From contig CADBKQ010000026.1 in NCBI GenBank assembly GCA_902795275.1, positions 55,184 through 119,183 on the forward strand: DNA of 64,000 nt, written 5' to 3'. The notes under the pieces are model-generated. The model had not been told where the DNA came from, did not search any database, and worked only from the letters and a program-made list of their open reading frames with translations. The DNA is from an uncultured Eubacteriales bacterium (GTDB lineage Bacteria > Bacillota > Clostridia > Christensenellales > Aristaeellaceae). This document shows positions 16,882 through 24,134 of this stretch, one piece after another. The translations under genes and the position numbers were made by a program. Every line of letters begins with the position of its first letter. The stretch's first letter is position 1.

Positions 16882-16898
16882 GCTCGAATATTTCGAGC
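16882..16898. promoter_or_regulatory. 17-bp palindrome upstream of znuA
   Basis: GCTCGAA-TAT-TTCGAGC, a perfect 7-3-7 inverted repeat in the 206-bp gap between the small membrane protein gene and znuA. It could be an operator or a small RNA hairpin. It does not match the boxes at 17721 and 17773. No clear promoter was found next to it. Confidence 0.35.
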
Positions 16899-16951
16899 GA
16901 AGAAAGCGCCGGGAAACAGCCGAATCGTCAGGGCTTCACAGGGATATTCAA

Positions 16952-17251
16952 TTAATTGTTCAGCCGCACCTTCCACCCTACCGGCGTCAGCGTCGGACAG
17001 GTCTGCCGCGCAGCGGCCCGGCGGCATTTCCGAATGGCAAGCAGCGCGGCAAAAAGGGAGAGTATGATCGCGCCCATCAGCGCAAAGCCGCGCAGAAGGC
17101 GCACTGTGGCGGCGATGTTGGCGCAGATTTCGCAGCCTTCGCCCACGCAGTCGTGATCCGCTTCATGAAGAATAAAAACAGAGGAGGCCGCCAAAACAAA
17201 CGCCACGCCCAGGCACAGCACCAACGCTATCACGCGCTTGCGGTTCATCAT
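16952..17251 (-). CDS. Small Cys/His membrane protein of the zinc operon
   Basis: 99 residues from ATG 17251, 8 bp after GGAGG; a second ATG follows directly. There are two hydrophobic segments, ~6-25 and ~52-72. Between them is a short loop with the potential metal ligands EADHDCVGEGCEIC, and the tail is basic. A membrane protein with a His/Cys loop next to zur and znuA suggests a zinc-binding or zinc-sensing accessory role; function is inference. It lies 31 bp after zur on the same strand. Confidence 0.7.
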   Translation of the reverse strand: MMNRKRVIALVLCLGVAFVLAASSVFILHEADHDCVGEGCEICANIAATVRLLRGFALMGAIILSLFAALLAIRKCRRAAARQTCPTLTPVGWKVRLNN

Positions 17252-17282
17252 CCTTGGCTCCTCCTTTCGCATCAGCTTGTTT

Positions 17283-17693
17283 TTATTTTTTCCGGCAATC
17301 TTCACAGACCCCGTAGAAAACCGTTTTTCCCTCGTTCCAGGAAAAACCGTAATGCTCCAGCAAGTGGGATCTGATCTCTGAAAGCTCGTCGCAATTCAGG
17401 TGGATCAGCCGGCCGCAGACCTCGCATTTGCAATGAAAGTGGGCATTGCATTGGCAATCGCCGACAAAAGCATAGCACGCGCTGTCTCCCGGCCCCAGCG
17501 TATACTTCCGGATGCTGCCCTCCGCCACGAACCGTTCCAGCTGCCGATAAATCGTTGCCGTGCCGACAGGCTGATCCTTCGCCGACAATTGCGCCTTGAT
17601 CTCCGCGGCAGTGTGGTGTTTGCCGGGCGTGGCTTTCAGATAATTCAGGACGGCTTCCTGCGCGCGCGTCCGATACGTTCCTTTTCCGGCCAC
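17283..17693 (-). CDS. zur: Fur-family regulator, probably the zinc repressor Zur
   Basis: 136 residues from GTG 17693. The winged helix (~1-80) includes the recognition part PVGTATIYRQLERF. The C-terminal half has the structural-zinc cysteines CEVC and CEDC and a metal region in NAHFHCKC. As first gene of an operon with znuA, znuC and znuB it is most likely Zur, which represses when Zn2+ is bound. Two Fur-type boxes flank its consensus promoter, so it probably represses itself and the operon. A Fur or Per identity cannot be excluded from sequence alone. Confidence 0.88.
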   Translation of the reverse strand: MAGKGTYRTRAQEAVLNYLKATPGKHHTAAEIKAQLSAKDQPVGTATIYRQLERFVAEGSIRKYTLGPGDSACYAFVGDCQCNAHFHCKCEVCGRLIHLNCDELSEIRSHLLEHYGFSWNEGKTVFYGVCEDCRKK

Positions 17694-17720
17694 AGAAAAA
17701 GTCCCCCTCCCACAGAAATC

Positions 17721-17735
17721 TGAAAACCGTTCTCA
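17721..17735. promoter_or_regulatory. Fur/Zur-type operator 1
   Basis: TGAAAACCGTTCTCA, a 7-1-7 inverted repeat that directly abuts the downstream side of the -10 element. It shares TGAAAA and TTCTCA with operator 2. Confidence 0.7.
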
Positions 17736-17764
17736 ATTATACGGATAATCCCCCTCTTTGTCAA
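17736..17764 (-). promoter_or_regulatory. Consensus promoter of the zur-znu operon
   Basis: Minus-strand TTGACA (17764-17759), 17-bp spacer, TATAAT (17741-17736): a full-consensus promoter. Its strength fits a promoter held down by the flanking operators. Beyond it, 17790-17875 shows no recognised signal. Confidence 0.85.
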
Positions 17765-17772
17765 TCGGAAAA

Positions 17773-17787
17773 TGAAAATAATTCTCA
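17773..17787. promoter_or_regulatory. Fur/Zur-type operator 2
   Basis: TGAAAATAATTCTCA, matching 13 of 15 positions of the classical 7-1-7 Fur box (TGATAAT-N-ATTATCA). It lies just upstream of the -35 element of the zur promoter. Confidence 0.75.
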
Positions 17788-17875
17788 AATAATACAATCC
17801 TATCGGCATCTCTTTTCAGCCGAGCCGCTTGCTGATTCTGATTCAACGCCCGGATGCCGCCGTTCCATCGCATAG

Positions 17876-17916
17876 AAAAACCCCACCTTCCTTGTATTTC
17901 TGCTTGGAAAGTGGGG
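17876..17916 (-). terminator. Terminator of gap
   Basis: On the minus strand CCCCAC and TTCC pair with GGAA and GTGGGG, followed by a TTTTT run (17880-17876). It lies ~120 bp after the gap stop. Confidence 0.8.
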
Positions 17917-18037
17917 CGAACAGTTATCGTATTTTGACGATTGCGATACTGGCAAGCCTACGGTGGTACTACAACGAAAAGCCTACCAATTCGCTTTTTG
18001 GGTCATTGGGAAAATCCCGCAAACCCTTACACCGCAA

Positions 18038-19066
18038 TTACTTCAGCTCGGCGAAGTACTTGATGGTGCGGACCATCTGGCTGGTGTAGCTGTTCTCGTT
18101 GTCGTACCAGGACACGACCTGCACCTGGAAGGTGTCGTCGTCGATCTTGTTGACCATGGTCTGGTTGGCATCGAACAGGGAGCCGTAGGTCATGCCGATG
18201 ATGTCGGAGGAGACCAGCTTTTCGGTGGTGTAGCCGAAGGATTCGCTGCTCTGGGCCTTCATGGCGGCGTTGATGGCATCCACAGTGACGTCCTTACCCT
18301 TGACGACAGCAACCAGGATGGTGGTGGAGCCGGTGGGCACGGGCACGCGCTGGGCGGAGCCGATCAGCTTGCCGTTCAGTTCGGGGATGACCAGGCCGAT
18401 GGCCTTGGCAGCGCCGGTGCTGTTGGGCACGATGTTGGCCGCGCCGGCACGGGCACGCTGCAGGTCGCCCTTGCGATGGGGGCCGTCCAGGATCATCTGG
18501 TCGCCGGTGTAGGCGTGCACAGTGGTCATGATGCCGGCCTGGATGGGGAAGGCGTCGTTCAGCGCCTTGGTCATGGGAGCCAGGCAGTTGGTGGTGCAGC
18601 TGGCAGCGGAGATGACCTGGTCTTCGGGCTTGAGGGTCTTGTGGTTCACGTTGTACACGATGGTGGGCAGATCCTTGCCCGCGGGAGCGGAGATAACAAC
18701 CTTCTTGGCGCCGGCTTCGATATGAGCCATGGCCTTTTCCTTGGAGGTGTAGAAGCCGGTGCATTCGAGCACGACGTCAACGCCCAGCTGGCCCCAGGGG
18801 CATTCTTTGGCGTCTTTGATGGCATAGATGGTGATTTCTTTGCCATCCACGATGATGGAATTTTCAGTGGCTTCGACGGTGTGCTTGTTTTCGCCGATCA
18901 CGCCGCAGTAACCCTTCTGGGCGGTATCGTACTTGAGCAGATGAGCCAGCATCGCGGGGCTGGTCAGGTCATTGATGGCGACCACATCGTAGCCCGCAGC
19001 ACCGAACATCTGACGGAAAGCAAGACGACCGATACGACCGAAACCATTGATAGCAACTTTCACCAT
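18038..19066 (-). CDS. gap: Glyceraldehyde-3-phosphate dehydrogenase
   Basis: 342 residues from ATG 19066 with AAGGAGGAG in front; a longer frame to 19111 is not supported. NAD-binding [11 protein letters not shown] at the N-terminus, active-site Cys157 in SAASCTTNC, and the C-terminal [13 protein letters not shown] are all intact. It oxidises glyceraldehyde 3-phosphate to 1,3-bisphosphoglycerate in glycolysis. It is monocistronic, with its own strong promoter and terminator, as expected for an abundant enzyme. Confidence 0.97.
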   Translation of the reverse strand: MVKVAINGFGRIGRLAFRQMFGAAGYDVVAINDLTSPAMLAHLLKYDTAQKGYCGVIGENKHTVEATENSIIVDGKEITIYAIKDAKECPWGQLGVDVVLECTGFYTSKEKAMAHIEAGAKKVVISAPAGKDLPTIVYNVNHKTLKPEDQVISAASCTTNCLAPMTKALNDAFPIQAGIMTTVHAYTGDQMILDGPHRKGDLQRARAGAANIVPNSTGAAKAIGLVIPELNGKLIGSAQRVPVPTGSTTILVAVVKGKDVTVDAINAAMKAQSSESFGYTTEKLVSSDIIGMTYGSLFDANQTMVNKIDDDTFQVQVVSWYDNENSYTSQMVRTIKYFAELK

Positions 19067-19119
19067 GGGGAACTCCTCCTTAAAATTCAAATGGCAGGTG
19101 TTATGCCACACCTTATTAT

Positions 19120-19148
19120 ATTATAACCAATTCAGGACTGTTTGTCCA
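19120..19148 (-). promoter_or_regulatory. Promoter of gap
   Basis: Minus-strand TGGACA (19148-19143), 17-bp spacer, TATAAT (19125-19120), 53 bp before the start codon. Confidence 0.8.
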
Positions 19149-19266
19149 GTGTTTCATCGGGGCAAATTCCGCCCGCTGCGGCGGTTTTCGCCCGGCTGAC
19201 GCGGGATTTGATTGCATCTGCTTCCGCGGTACCGGCGGCCCTTCTTGATATACAGGTTTCTTCATA

Positions 19267-19318
19267 AAAGCAGCTGCCTCCCAGCATCAGAAAAATCTGA
19301 CGAAAAGAGGCAGCTGTT
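19267..19318 (-). terminator. Terminator of the carboxyltransferase cluster
   Basis: CAGCTGCCTC (19271-19280) pairs with GAGGCAGCTG (19307-19316). An inner TCAGA/TCTGA pairing is present and a TTTT run follows on the minus strand. It lies ~17 bp after the stop of the last gene. Confidence 0.85.
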
Positions 19319-19334
19319 CATTGTTTATACGCGG

Positions 19335-20735
19335 TTATACCGGCATGGTGCCGTCCTTCTTGTCGTAAGCGGCGGGGTCGGCCTTGAGCTGCTGGGCCTG
19401 GCGCCACTGGAAATACTTGGTCGCCACCTGGGGAAACAGGGCGTAGGAGAGCACGTCCTCGTCCTGCTGGCTGTACTGCTGGATCTCCTTGCGGTAGCCT
19501 TCCAGTTCGGGCGGGATGTCGTCGGCGGGGCGATGGGTGATGATCTTCTCGTCGCCGATACACTTCTTGCGCACTTCCTCGTTCACGGGCGCGGGCAGGC
19601 GGCCGTATTCGCCTTTCAGCAGGCCCTTGCTTTCCTTGGTGACCATCTTGTACCGTTCGCCGCCCAGCACGTTCATGACGGCCTGGGTGCCGACGATCTG
19701 GGAGGTCGGGGTGACCAGGGGCGGATAGCCGAAGTCCTTGCGCACGCGCGGCACTTCTTCCAGCACGGCGTAGTATTTGTCCATGGCGTTGGCCTGCTTG
19801 AGCTGGCCGATCAGGTTGCTCAGCATGCCGCCGGGTACCTGGTACTGCAGTGCCTTGGCGTTCACGGACAGCACCTTGTCCGGGTCGCGCCAGCCGTCCT
19901 TGGTGAGGCGCTCGGCCACACCGCGGAAGTGCTCGGCCAGCTGGGCCAGCAGGTTTTCATCGAAGCCGGTGTCGTATTCGGTGCCTTTCAGCACGGCCAC
20001 CAGGGATTCGGTGGCGGGCTGGCTGGTGCCGCCGCCCAGGGGGGACAGGGCCGTGTCCACCACATCCACGCCCGCCTCAATGGCCTTCAAAATGGTCATG
20101 GAGCCGGTGCCGGCGGTGTTGTGGGTGTGCAGCACGATGGGCAGCTTGGTGTGGGCCTTCATCTTCTTGATGAGGGAATACGCGGCGTAGGGCAGCAGCA
20201 ATCCCGCCATGTCCTTGATGCAGATGAGGTCCGCGCCCATGGATTCCACTTCCTGGGCCAGCTTCACGAAGTATTCCTCGGTGTGTACCGGGGAGGTGGT
20301 GTAGCTCATGGCGACCTCGGCAATGCCGTTGTACGCCTTGGTGGCCTTCACGGCCTTTTCCATGTTGCGCAGGTCGTTCAGGGCGTCGAAGGTGCGGATG
20401 ATGTCGATGCCGTTGTCGATGGACTTCTTCACGAAGTAGTCCACCACGTCGTCGGCGTAGTGCTTATAGCCCAGGATGTTCTGCCCGCGCAGCAGCATTT
20501 GCAGCTTGGTGTTGGGCAAGGCCTTGCGCAGCTGGCGCAGGCGGTCCCAGGGGTCTTCGTTCAGGAAGCGCAGGCAGCTGTCGAACGTCGCGCCGCCCCA
20601 GCATTCCAGGGAGAAATAGCCAACTTTATCCAGCTTCTCGCAGGCGGGAAGCATTTCATCCAGCCGCATGCGCGTGGCCGCCTGGCTCTGGTGCGCGTCG
20701 CGGAGGATGGTATCGGTAATCTTTACTTTCGCCAT
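19335..20735 (-). CDS. oadA: Oxaloacetate decarboxylase alpha / 5S-type carboxyltransferase subunit
   Basis: 466 residues from ATG 20735 after AAAGGAG. It is an HMGL-like TIM barrel with ITDTILRDAHQS (metal Asp), CIKDMAG (active-site Lys region) and HTHNTAGTG (metal His pair, ~200), followed by the PYC/OADA conserved domain to the C-terminus. It transfers carboxyl between oxaloacetate/pyruvate and biotin. The biotin domain that ends many OadA proteins is absent; the carrier is the separate gene at 23295. Gene product length and layout match the 5S subunit of transcarboxylase as well as OadA. Confidence 0.92.
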   Translation of the reverse strand: MAKVKITDTILRDAHQSQAATRMRLDEMLPACEKLDKVGYFSLECWGGATFDSCLRFLNEDPWDRLRQLRKALPNTKLQMLLRGQNILGYKHYADDVVDYFVKKSIDNGIDIIRTFDALNDLRNMEKAVKATKAYNGIAEVAMSYTTSPVHTEEYFVKLAQEVESMGADLICIKDMAGLLLPYAAYSLIKKMKAHTKLPIVLHTHNTAGTGSMTILKAIEAGVDVVDTALSPLGGGTSQPATESLVAVLKGTEYDTGFDENLLAQLAEHFRGVAERLTKDGWRDPDKVLSVNAKALQYQVPGGMLSNLIGQLKQANAMDKYYAVLEEVPRVRKDFGYPPLVTPTSQIVGTQAVMNVLGGERYKMVTKESKGLLKGEYGRLPAPVNEEVRKKCIGDEKIITHRPADDIPPELEGYRKEIQQYSQQDEDVLSYALFPQVATKYFQWRQAQQLKADPAAYDKKDGTMPV

Positions 20736-20748
20736 CGTGATTCTCCTT

Positions 20749-21288
20749 TTAAGCAAATTTCTTGCTGACCGTCAAATCCACCATACCGCCGCGAATGCTG
20801 ACCTTGATCACGTCCGCCAGCTTTTTCAGGGTAGACTGTTCATACCCGTCCCATTCGGCATCCGTGCACACGATGACATGATCCGCAAGATCACCCAGCA
20901 CTTTCGAGGGAGTATCATTGTTCCCCTGCTTTACCTCGACGACCATGGTTTCCTCGAACACATCCCGCAGCATACCGATGAAGCTTTTGGCCGCTTCATT
21001 TTTCCGGGAAGTGGCGACGGACAGGAGCAGACTGCGCTTTTCCATATCCATCGCGGTTTTGGTGGATACGTGCAGGTCATACTGCCGTCCCTCGGTTTCA
21101 ATCCAGAAGGACGCTTTGATTTCGCCCGTAATGCTGCGCACCAGGCTCAGCACTTCCTCCGTGCACAGCTGGAGGTGCAGGGAATCCTTGGCGTTCAGTT
21201 CCGTATAGGCCGCGACCTTCTGCGCCTCTTTCACCGCTTGGGAAAAGCCGTTTTCATGATTGTCAATGGTGATGATTTCTGATTTCAT
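20749..21288 (-). CDS. Divergent HATPase-like protein paired with a STAS protein
   Basis: 179 residues from ATG 21288 after GGAGGAG. The N-terminal part with HLQLCTEEVLSLVRSITG resembles the helix of RsbW/SpoIIAB-type ATPases where the N-box Asn normally lies, but Asn is not obvious. The segment RSLLLSVATSRKNEAAKSF matches a little-studied family usually annotated as ATP-binding protein next to STAS genes. The C-terminus is basic. A partner-switch role is inferred from pairing with the STAS gene 23 bp upstream. It sits inside the decarboxylase cluster, 13 bp before oadA. Confidence 0.65.
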   Translation of the reverse strand: MKSEIITIDNHENGFSQAVKEAQKVAAYTELNAKDSLHLQLCTEEVLSLVRSITGEIKASFWIETEGRQYDLHVSTKTAMDMEKRSLLLSVATSRKNEAAKSFIGMLRDVFEETMVVEVKQGNNDTPSKVLGDLADHVIVCTDAEWDGYEQSTLKKLADVIKVSIRGGMVDLTVSKKFA

Positions 21289-21311
21289 AGCCTGTTCTCC
21301 TCCCCATTCCG

Positions 21312-21608
21312 TCACTCGATGGTCAGAATATCGGCAAACCCGGTCACTTCAAATACTTCCTTCACGATTTCATTGGCGTGAATGACCTTCATGCCGCCCT
21401 TTCTCGCCATGACTTTGTGCGCGGAGAGCAGCACCCGCAGGCCGGCGGAAGAAATGTATTCCAGCTTGCCGAAATCCAGGGTCAGGCTTTCCGCGCCGGA
21501 CATGGACTGATTCAGCTCCGCTTCCAGTTCCGGAGCGGTGGTGGTGTCCAGACGGCCTTCCAGGGCGATTTCAAGATTTGTGCCTTGAAGATTCTTTGAG
21601 ATGGTCAT
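21312..21608 (-). CDS. STAS-domain protein (SpoIIAA-like anti-anti-sigma type)
   Basis: 98 residues, a single STAS domain. The phosphorylatable-serine region DFGKLEYISSAGLRVLLSAH is complete. AGGAGG precedes the ATG. STAS proteins of this size bind HATPase partners when dephosphorylated. Its partner is probably the next gene; no sigma factor is nearby, so the pair may act on the decarboxylase enzymes or on a distant target. Confidence 0.88.
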   Translation of the reverse strand: MTISKNLQGTNLEIALEGRLDTTTAPELEAELNQSMSGAESLTLDFGKLEYISSAGLRVLLSAHKVMARKGGMKVIHANEIVKEVFEVTGFADILTIE

Positions 21609-21660
21609 ATTGTAACCTCCTGACAGATGATATTCTTTAGGCTGCGTTCAATCAATTCGA

Positions 21661-23142
21661 TCAGCCGAACATGCTCAGCAGCACGCCCGCCGCGATGGCG
21701 GAACCGATAACACCGGCAACATTCGGGCCCATGGCGTGCATGAGCAGGAAGTTGGCGGGGTTTTCCTTCTGGCCCACCATCTGGGATACGCGGGCCGCCA
21801 TCGGCACGGCGGACACGCCCGCGGAACCGATGAGGGGGTTGATCTTGCCGCCGGTCAGCTTGTTCATCAGCTTCGCCAGCAGCAGGCCACCCGCGGTACC
21901 CATGCCGAAGGCCACCACGCCCAGCACAATGATCTCGATGGTTTGCAGGCGCAGGAAGGTCTGGGCCGTAGCGGTCGCGCCCACGGTGATGCCCAGGAAG
22001 ATGGTGACGATGTTCATCAGTTCATTCTGCACCGTCTTGTTCAGGCGTTCCACCACGCCGCACTCGCGCATCAGATTGCCCAGCATCAGGCAGCCGACAA
22101 GAGGCGTAGCGGAGGGCAGCAGCAGGGACACCAGGATGGTGACCACGATGGGGAAGATGACCTTTTCGGTGTGGCTCACGGGCCGCAGCTGCTCCATCAC
22201 GATCTGGCGCTCTTTCTTGGTAGTCAGCGCTTTCATGATGGGGGGCTGGATCACGGGCACCAGGGCCATATAGCTGTACGCGGCCACGGCGATGGGGCCC
22301 AGCAGATGGGGAGCCAGCTTGCCGGTCAGCCAGATGGCGGTGGGGCCGTCCGCGCCGCCGATGATGCCGATGGCGCCCGCCTCAGCGGTGTTGAAGCCCA
22401 ACAGGGACGCGCCGATGAAGGTCATGAAGATGCCCAGCTGCGCGGCAGCGCCCAGCAGCAGGGTCTTGGGGTTGGCGATCAGGGGGCCAAAGTCCGTGCC
22501 CGCGCCCACGCCGATGAAGATCAGGCAGGGGTAAATGCCCAGCTTCACGCCCAGGTACAGGTAGTCCAGCAGCCCGGGGGTGATGGTTTTTCCGGCGGTG
22601 GCGATCAGCTGGCCCAGGGAGGAATACACCTGGCCGTCGCTGATGAAGGCGGCGGAGTCCTTGATGATGATCGGCACGGATTCAGCCAGCACGGTGCCGT
22701 TCTCGGCAATCAGCCGTCCCAGGCCGTCCAGCTGCGCGCCCACGGAGAAGGAGGAGGTGATCTGGCCCAGCACATTGCCGTTGAGAATCACGGCCCCGGC
22801 GTTGTTCACCGTCATGGCCCCGGACTCGATCAGCTCTTTCAGGTTCGCCAGGTTGGGCGAATCAATCAGGATCGCCCCGCTGAACAGGCTCCAGTTGGCG
22901 TGGCCGCCCGCGAACAGCGCTTCGTGGTAGACCTCGCTGCCCAGCAGATTGGTCAGCAGCATGCCGAAGGCGATGGGCAGCAGCAGGAGGGGTTCAAACT
23001 TTTTGACGATGGCCAGATAAATCAGCAGACAGGCGATGCCCACCATCACCAGGGCCAGCGGGTTTCCCAGAAACTGGGCGATGCCGCTCTCCCGGGCCAG
23101 GGAAGACAGCGTCTGTAAAATATCAACAGATTGTGTTCCCAC
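21661..23142 (-). CDS. oadB: Na+-translocating decarboxylase beta subunit
   Basis: 493 residues from GTG 23142, preceded at 8 bp by AAAGGAG; the longer frame from 23190 is less likely. This is the integral membrane Na+ pump of oxaloacetate/methylmalonyl-CoA/glutaconyl-CoA decarboxylases. Core motifs: [30 protein letters not shown] and [13 protein letters not shown]. Between the first membrane helices and the core there is an extra stretch of roughly 110 residues (~70-180) with repeated INSD-poor, Gly/Ala-rich phrases such as [11 protein letters not shown], not seen in typical ~370-430-residue subunits. It pumps Na+ out as carboxybiotin is decarboxylated. Confidence 0.9.
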   Translation of the reverse strand: MGTQSVDILQTLSSLARESGIAQFLGNPLALVMVGIACLLIYLAIVKKFEPLLLLPIAFGMLLTNLLGSEVYHEALFAGGHANWSLFSGAILIDSPNLANLKELIESGAMTVNNAGAVILNGNVLGQITSSFSVGAQLDGLGRLIAENGTVLAESVPIIIKDSAAFISDGQVYSSLGQLIATAGKTITPGLLDYLYLGVKLGIYPCLIFIGVGAGTDFGPLIANPKTLLLGAAAQLGIFMTFIGASLLGFNTAEAGAIGIIGGADGPTAIWLTGKLAPHLLGPIAVAAYSYMALVPVIQPPIMKALTTKKERQIVMEQLRPVSHTEKVIFPIVVTILVSLLLPSATPLVGCLMLGNLMRECGVVERLNKTVQNELMNIVTIFLGITVGATATAQTFLRLQTIEIIVLGVVAFGMGTAGGLLLAKLMNKLTGGKINPLIGSAGVSAVPMAARVSQMVGQKENPANFLLMHAMGPNVAGVIGSAIAAGVLLSMFG

Positions 23143-23199
23143 GGAAGAATCTCCTTTCAAACATTTTTTTGCGTTCGTTATTTCCTCCATGATACCGGG

Positions 23200-23244
23200 A
23201 GAGATTCTTCGCTTCGCTCAGAATGACAGCCAGGTTCGGCTGCC
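23200..23244. repeat. Dispersed short repeat in the decarboxylase cluster
   Basis: Contains AGATTCTTCGCTTCGCTCAG followed by AATGACAGCC, a palindromic repeat type widespread in bacterial genomes. The ATGACAGCCA-(G/A)-GTT segment recurs at 38941. Confidence 0.5.
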
Positions 23245-23294
23245 CACTCCCTGCGGTGTGAAAAACAAACGCAGCGATCAGGAAAAGCTTCCTA

Positions 23295-23678
23295 TCAGTT
23301 CAGCACCACGAGGGGATCGCCGGAGTTGACGGACGCGCCCTTGCTCACGGTGACCTGGGCCACGGTGCCGTCCTGGGGAGCCAGGATCTCGTTTTCCATC
23401 TTCATGGCTTCCAGGATGCACAGGATGTCGCCCTTCTTCACGGCCTGGCCCTGGGCTACCTTCACGTCCAGGATGGTGCCGGGCATGGGAGCGTTCACCT
23501 TCACGCCGTTGGCAACGGGCGCGGCGGCCTTGGGGGCGGCGGCGGGTTTCGCGGCGGGAGCAGCCTTGGGGGCGGCAGCCTTCGGCGCGGCGGCGGGAGC
23601 GGACGCTTCGCCCGCAGCCACTTCTTCCACTTCTACTTCATAAGCGACACCGTTCACGGTGATATTGAATTTACGCAT
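23295..23678 (-). CDS. Biotin carboxyl carrier protein (1.3S/gamma-type)
   Basis: 127 residues from ATG 23678 after GGGAGGAA. N-terminal segment (~1-22), a long Ala/Pro/Lys linker (~25-58), then a biotinyl domain with the biotin site EAMKMEN (Lys93 region). It carries CO2 on biotin between the carboxyltransferases and the membrane beta subunit. It serves both carboxyltransferase genes of the cluster, since no other carrier is present. Confidence 0.93.
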   Translation of the reverse strand: MRKFNITVNGVAYEVEVEEVAAGEASAPAAAPKAAAPKAAPAAKPAAAPKAAAPVANGVKVNAPMPGTILDVKVAQGQAVKKGDILCILEAMKMENEILAPQDGTVAQVTVSKGASVNSGDPLVVLN

Positions 23679-23703
23679 GATCGTTCCTCCCATATTCATT
23701 CTT

Positions 23704-23755
23704 AAGCCTTCCCTTTGAGGGGAAGGTGCACCCGCAGGGGGCGGATGAGGTGTTA
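23704..23755. repeat. Half copy of the CCTTCCCCTTGAGG element
   Basis: AAGCCTTCCCTTTGAGGGGA and, further on, CGGATGAGGTG match one arm of the element at 25821-26007. It lies between the carrier and gamma-subunit genes. Confidence 0.7.
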
Positions 23756-23756
23756 T

Positions 23757-24122
23757 TTAGAAATGACTGTAAATCTGTTCTTCCCTGGCGGCCCTGGCGC
23801 GGGCGGAGCTGTTCTGCACCCGGCGCACGCGGCGCACCACGAACCCGGTGTCCTGATGGCCTTCTTCCTGCCAGATCGCGGCGATGGCGGAGGTGATGGC
23901 GGCGACCACGGAAAGGTCGTCCTCTTCCTCCTCCGGTTCAGCCGCAGGCGCGGGAACGGGAGCAGGGGCGGGCGCGGCTTTCACGGGAACCTGTTTCGCG
24001 GGCTTCTGCCGCCCGGTGAACAGGGTCATGAGCGAAATGCACGCGATCAGGATGACCAGCCCGGAGAACACCACCAGCATGCCCACGCCCGTGGTGGACA
24101 GGCCCAGCATCAATTTTTCCAT
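23757..24122 (-). CDS. oadG: Na+-pump decarboxylase gamma subunit (OadG family)
   Basis: 121 residues: one N-terminal membrane helix (~10-33), a Pro/Ala/Lys and Glu-rich linker, and a C-terminal helical tail (AITSAIAAIW...). This is the standard OadG/MmdD layout; the subunit holds the complex together. It starts 12 bp after the carboxyltransferase gene. Confidence 0.85.
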   Translation of the reverse strand: MEKLMLGLSTTGVGMLVVFSGLVILIACISLMTLFTGRQKPAKQVPVKAAPAPAPVPAPAAEPEEEEDDLSVVAAITSAIAAIWQEEGHQDTGFVVRRVRRVQNSSARARAAREEQIYSHF

Positions 24123-24134
24123 TCCGAACCCTCC

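Noticed and set aside
18044..19126. Long plus-strand frames opposite gap, oadB, mmdA, pgi and other genes
   Set aside because: These are mirror frames created by high-GC codon use; they lack ribosome sites and give His/Gly/Val-rich translations.
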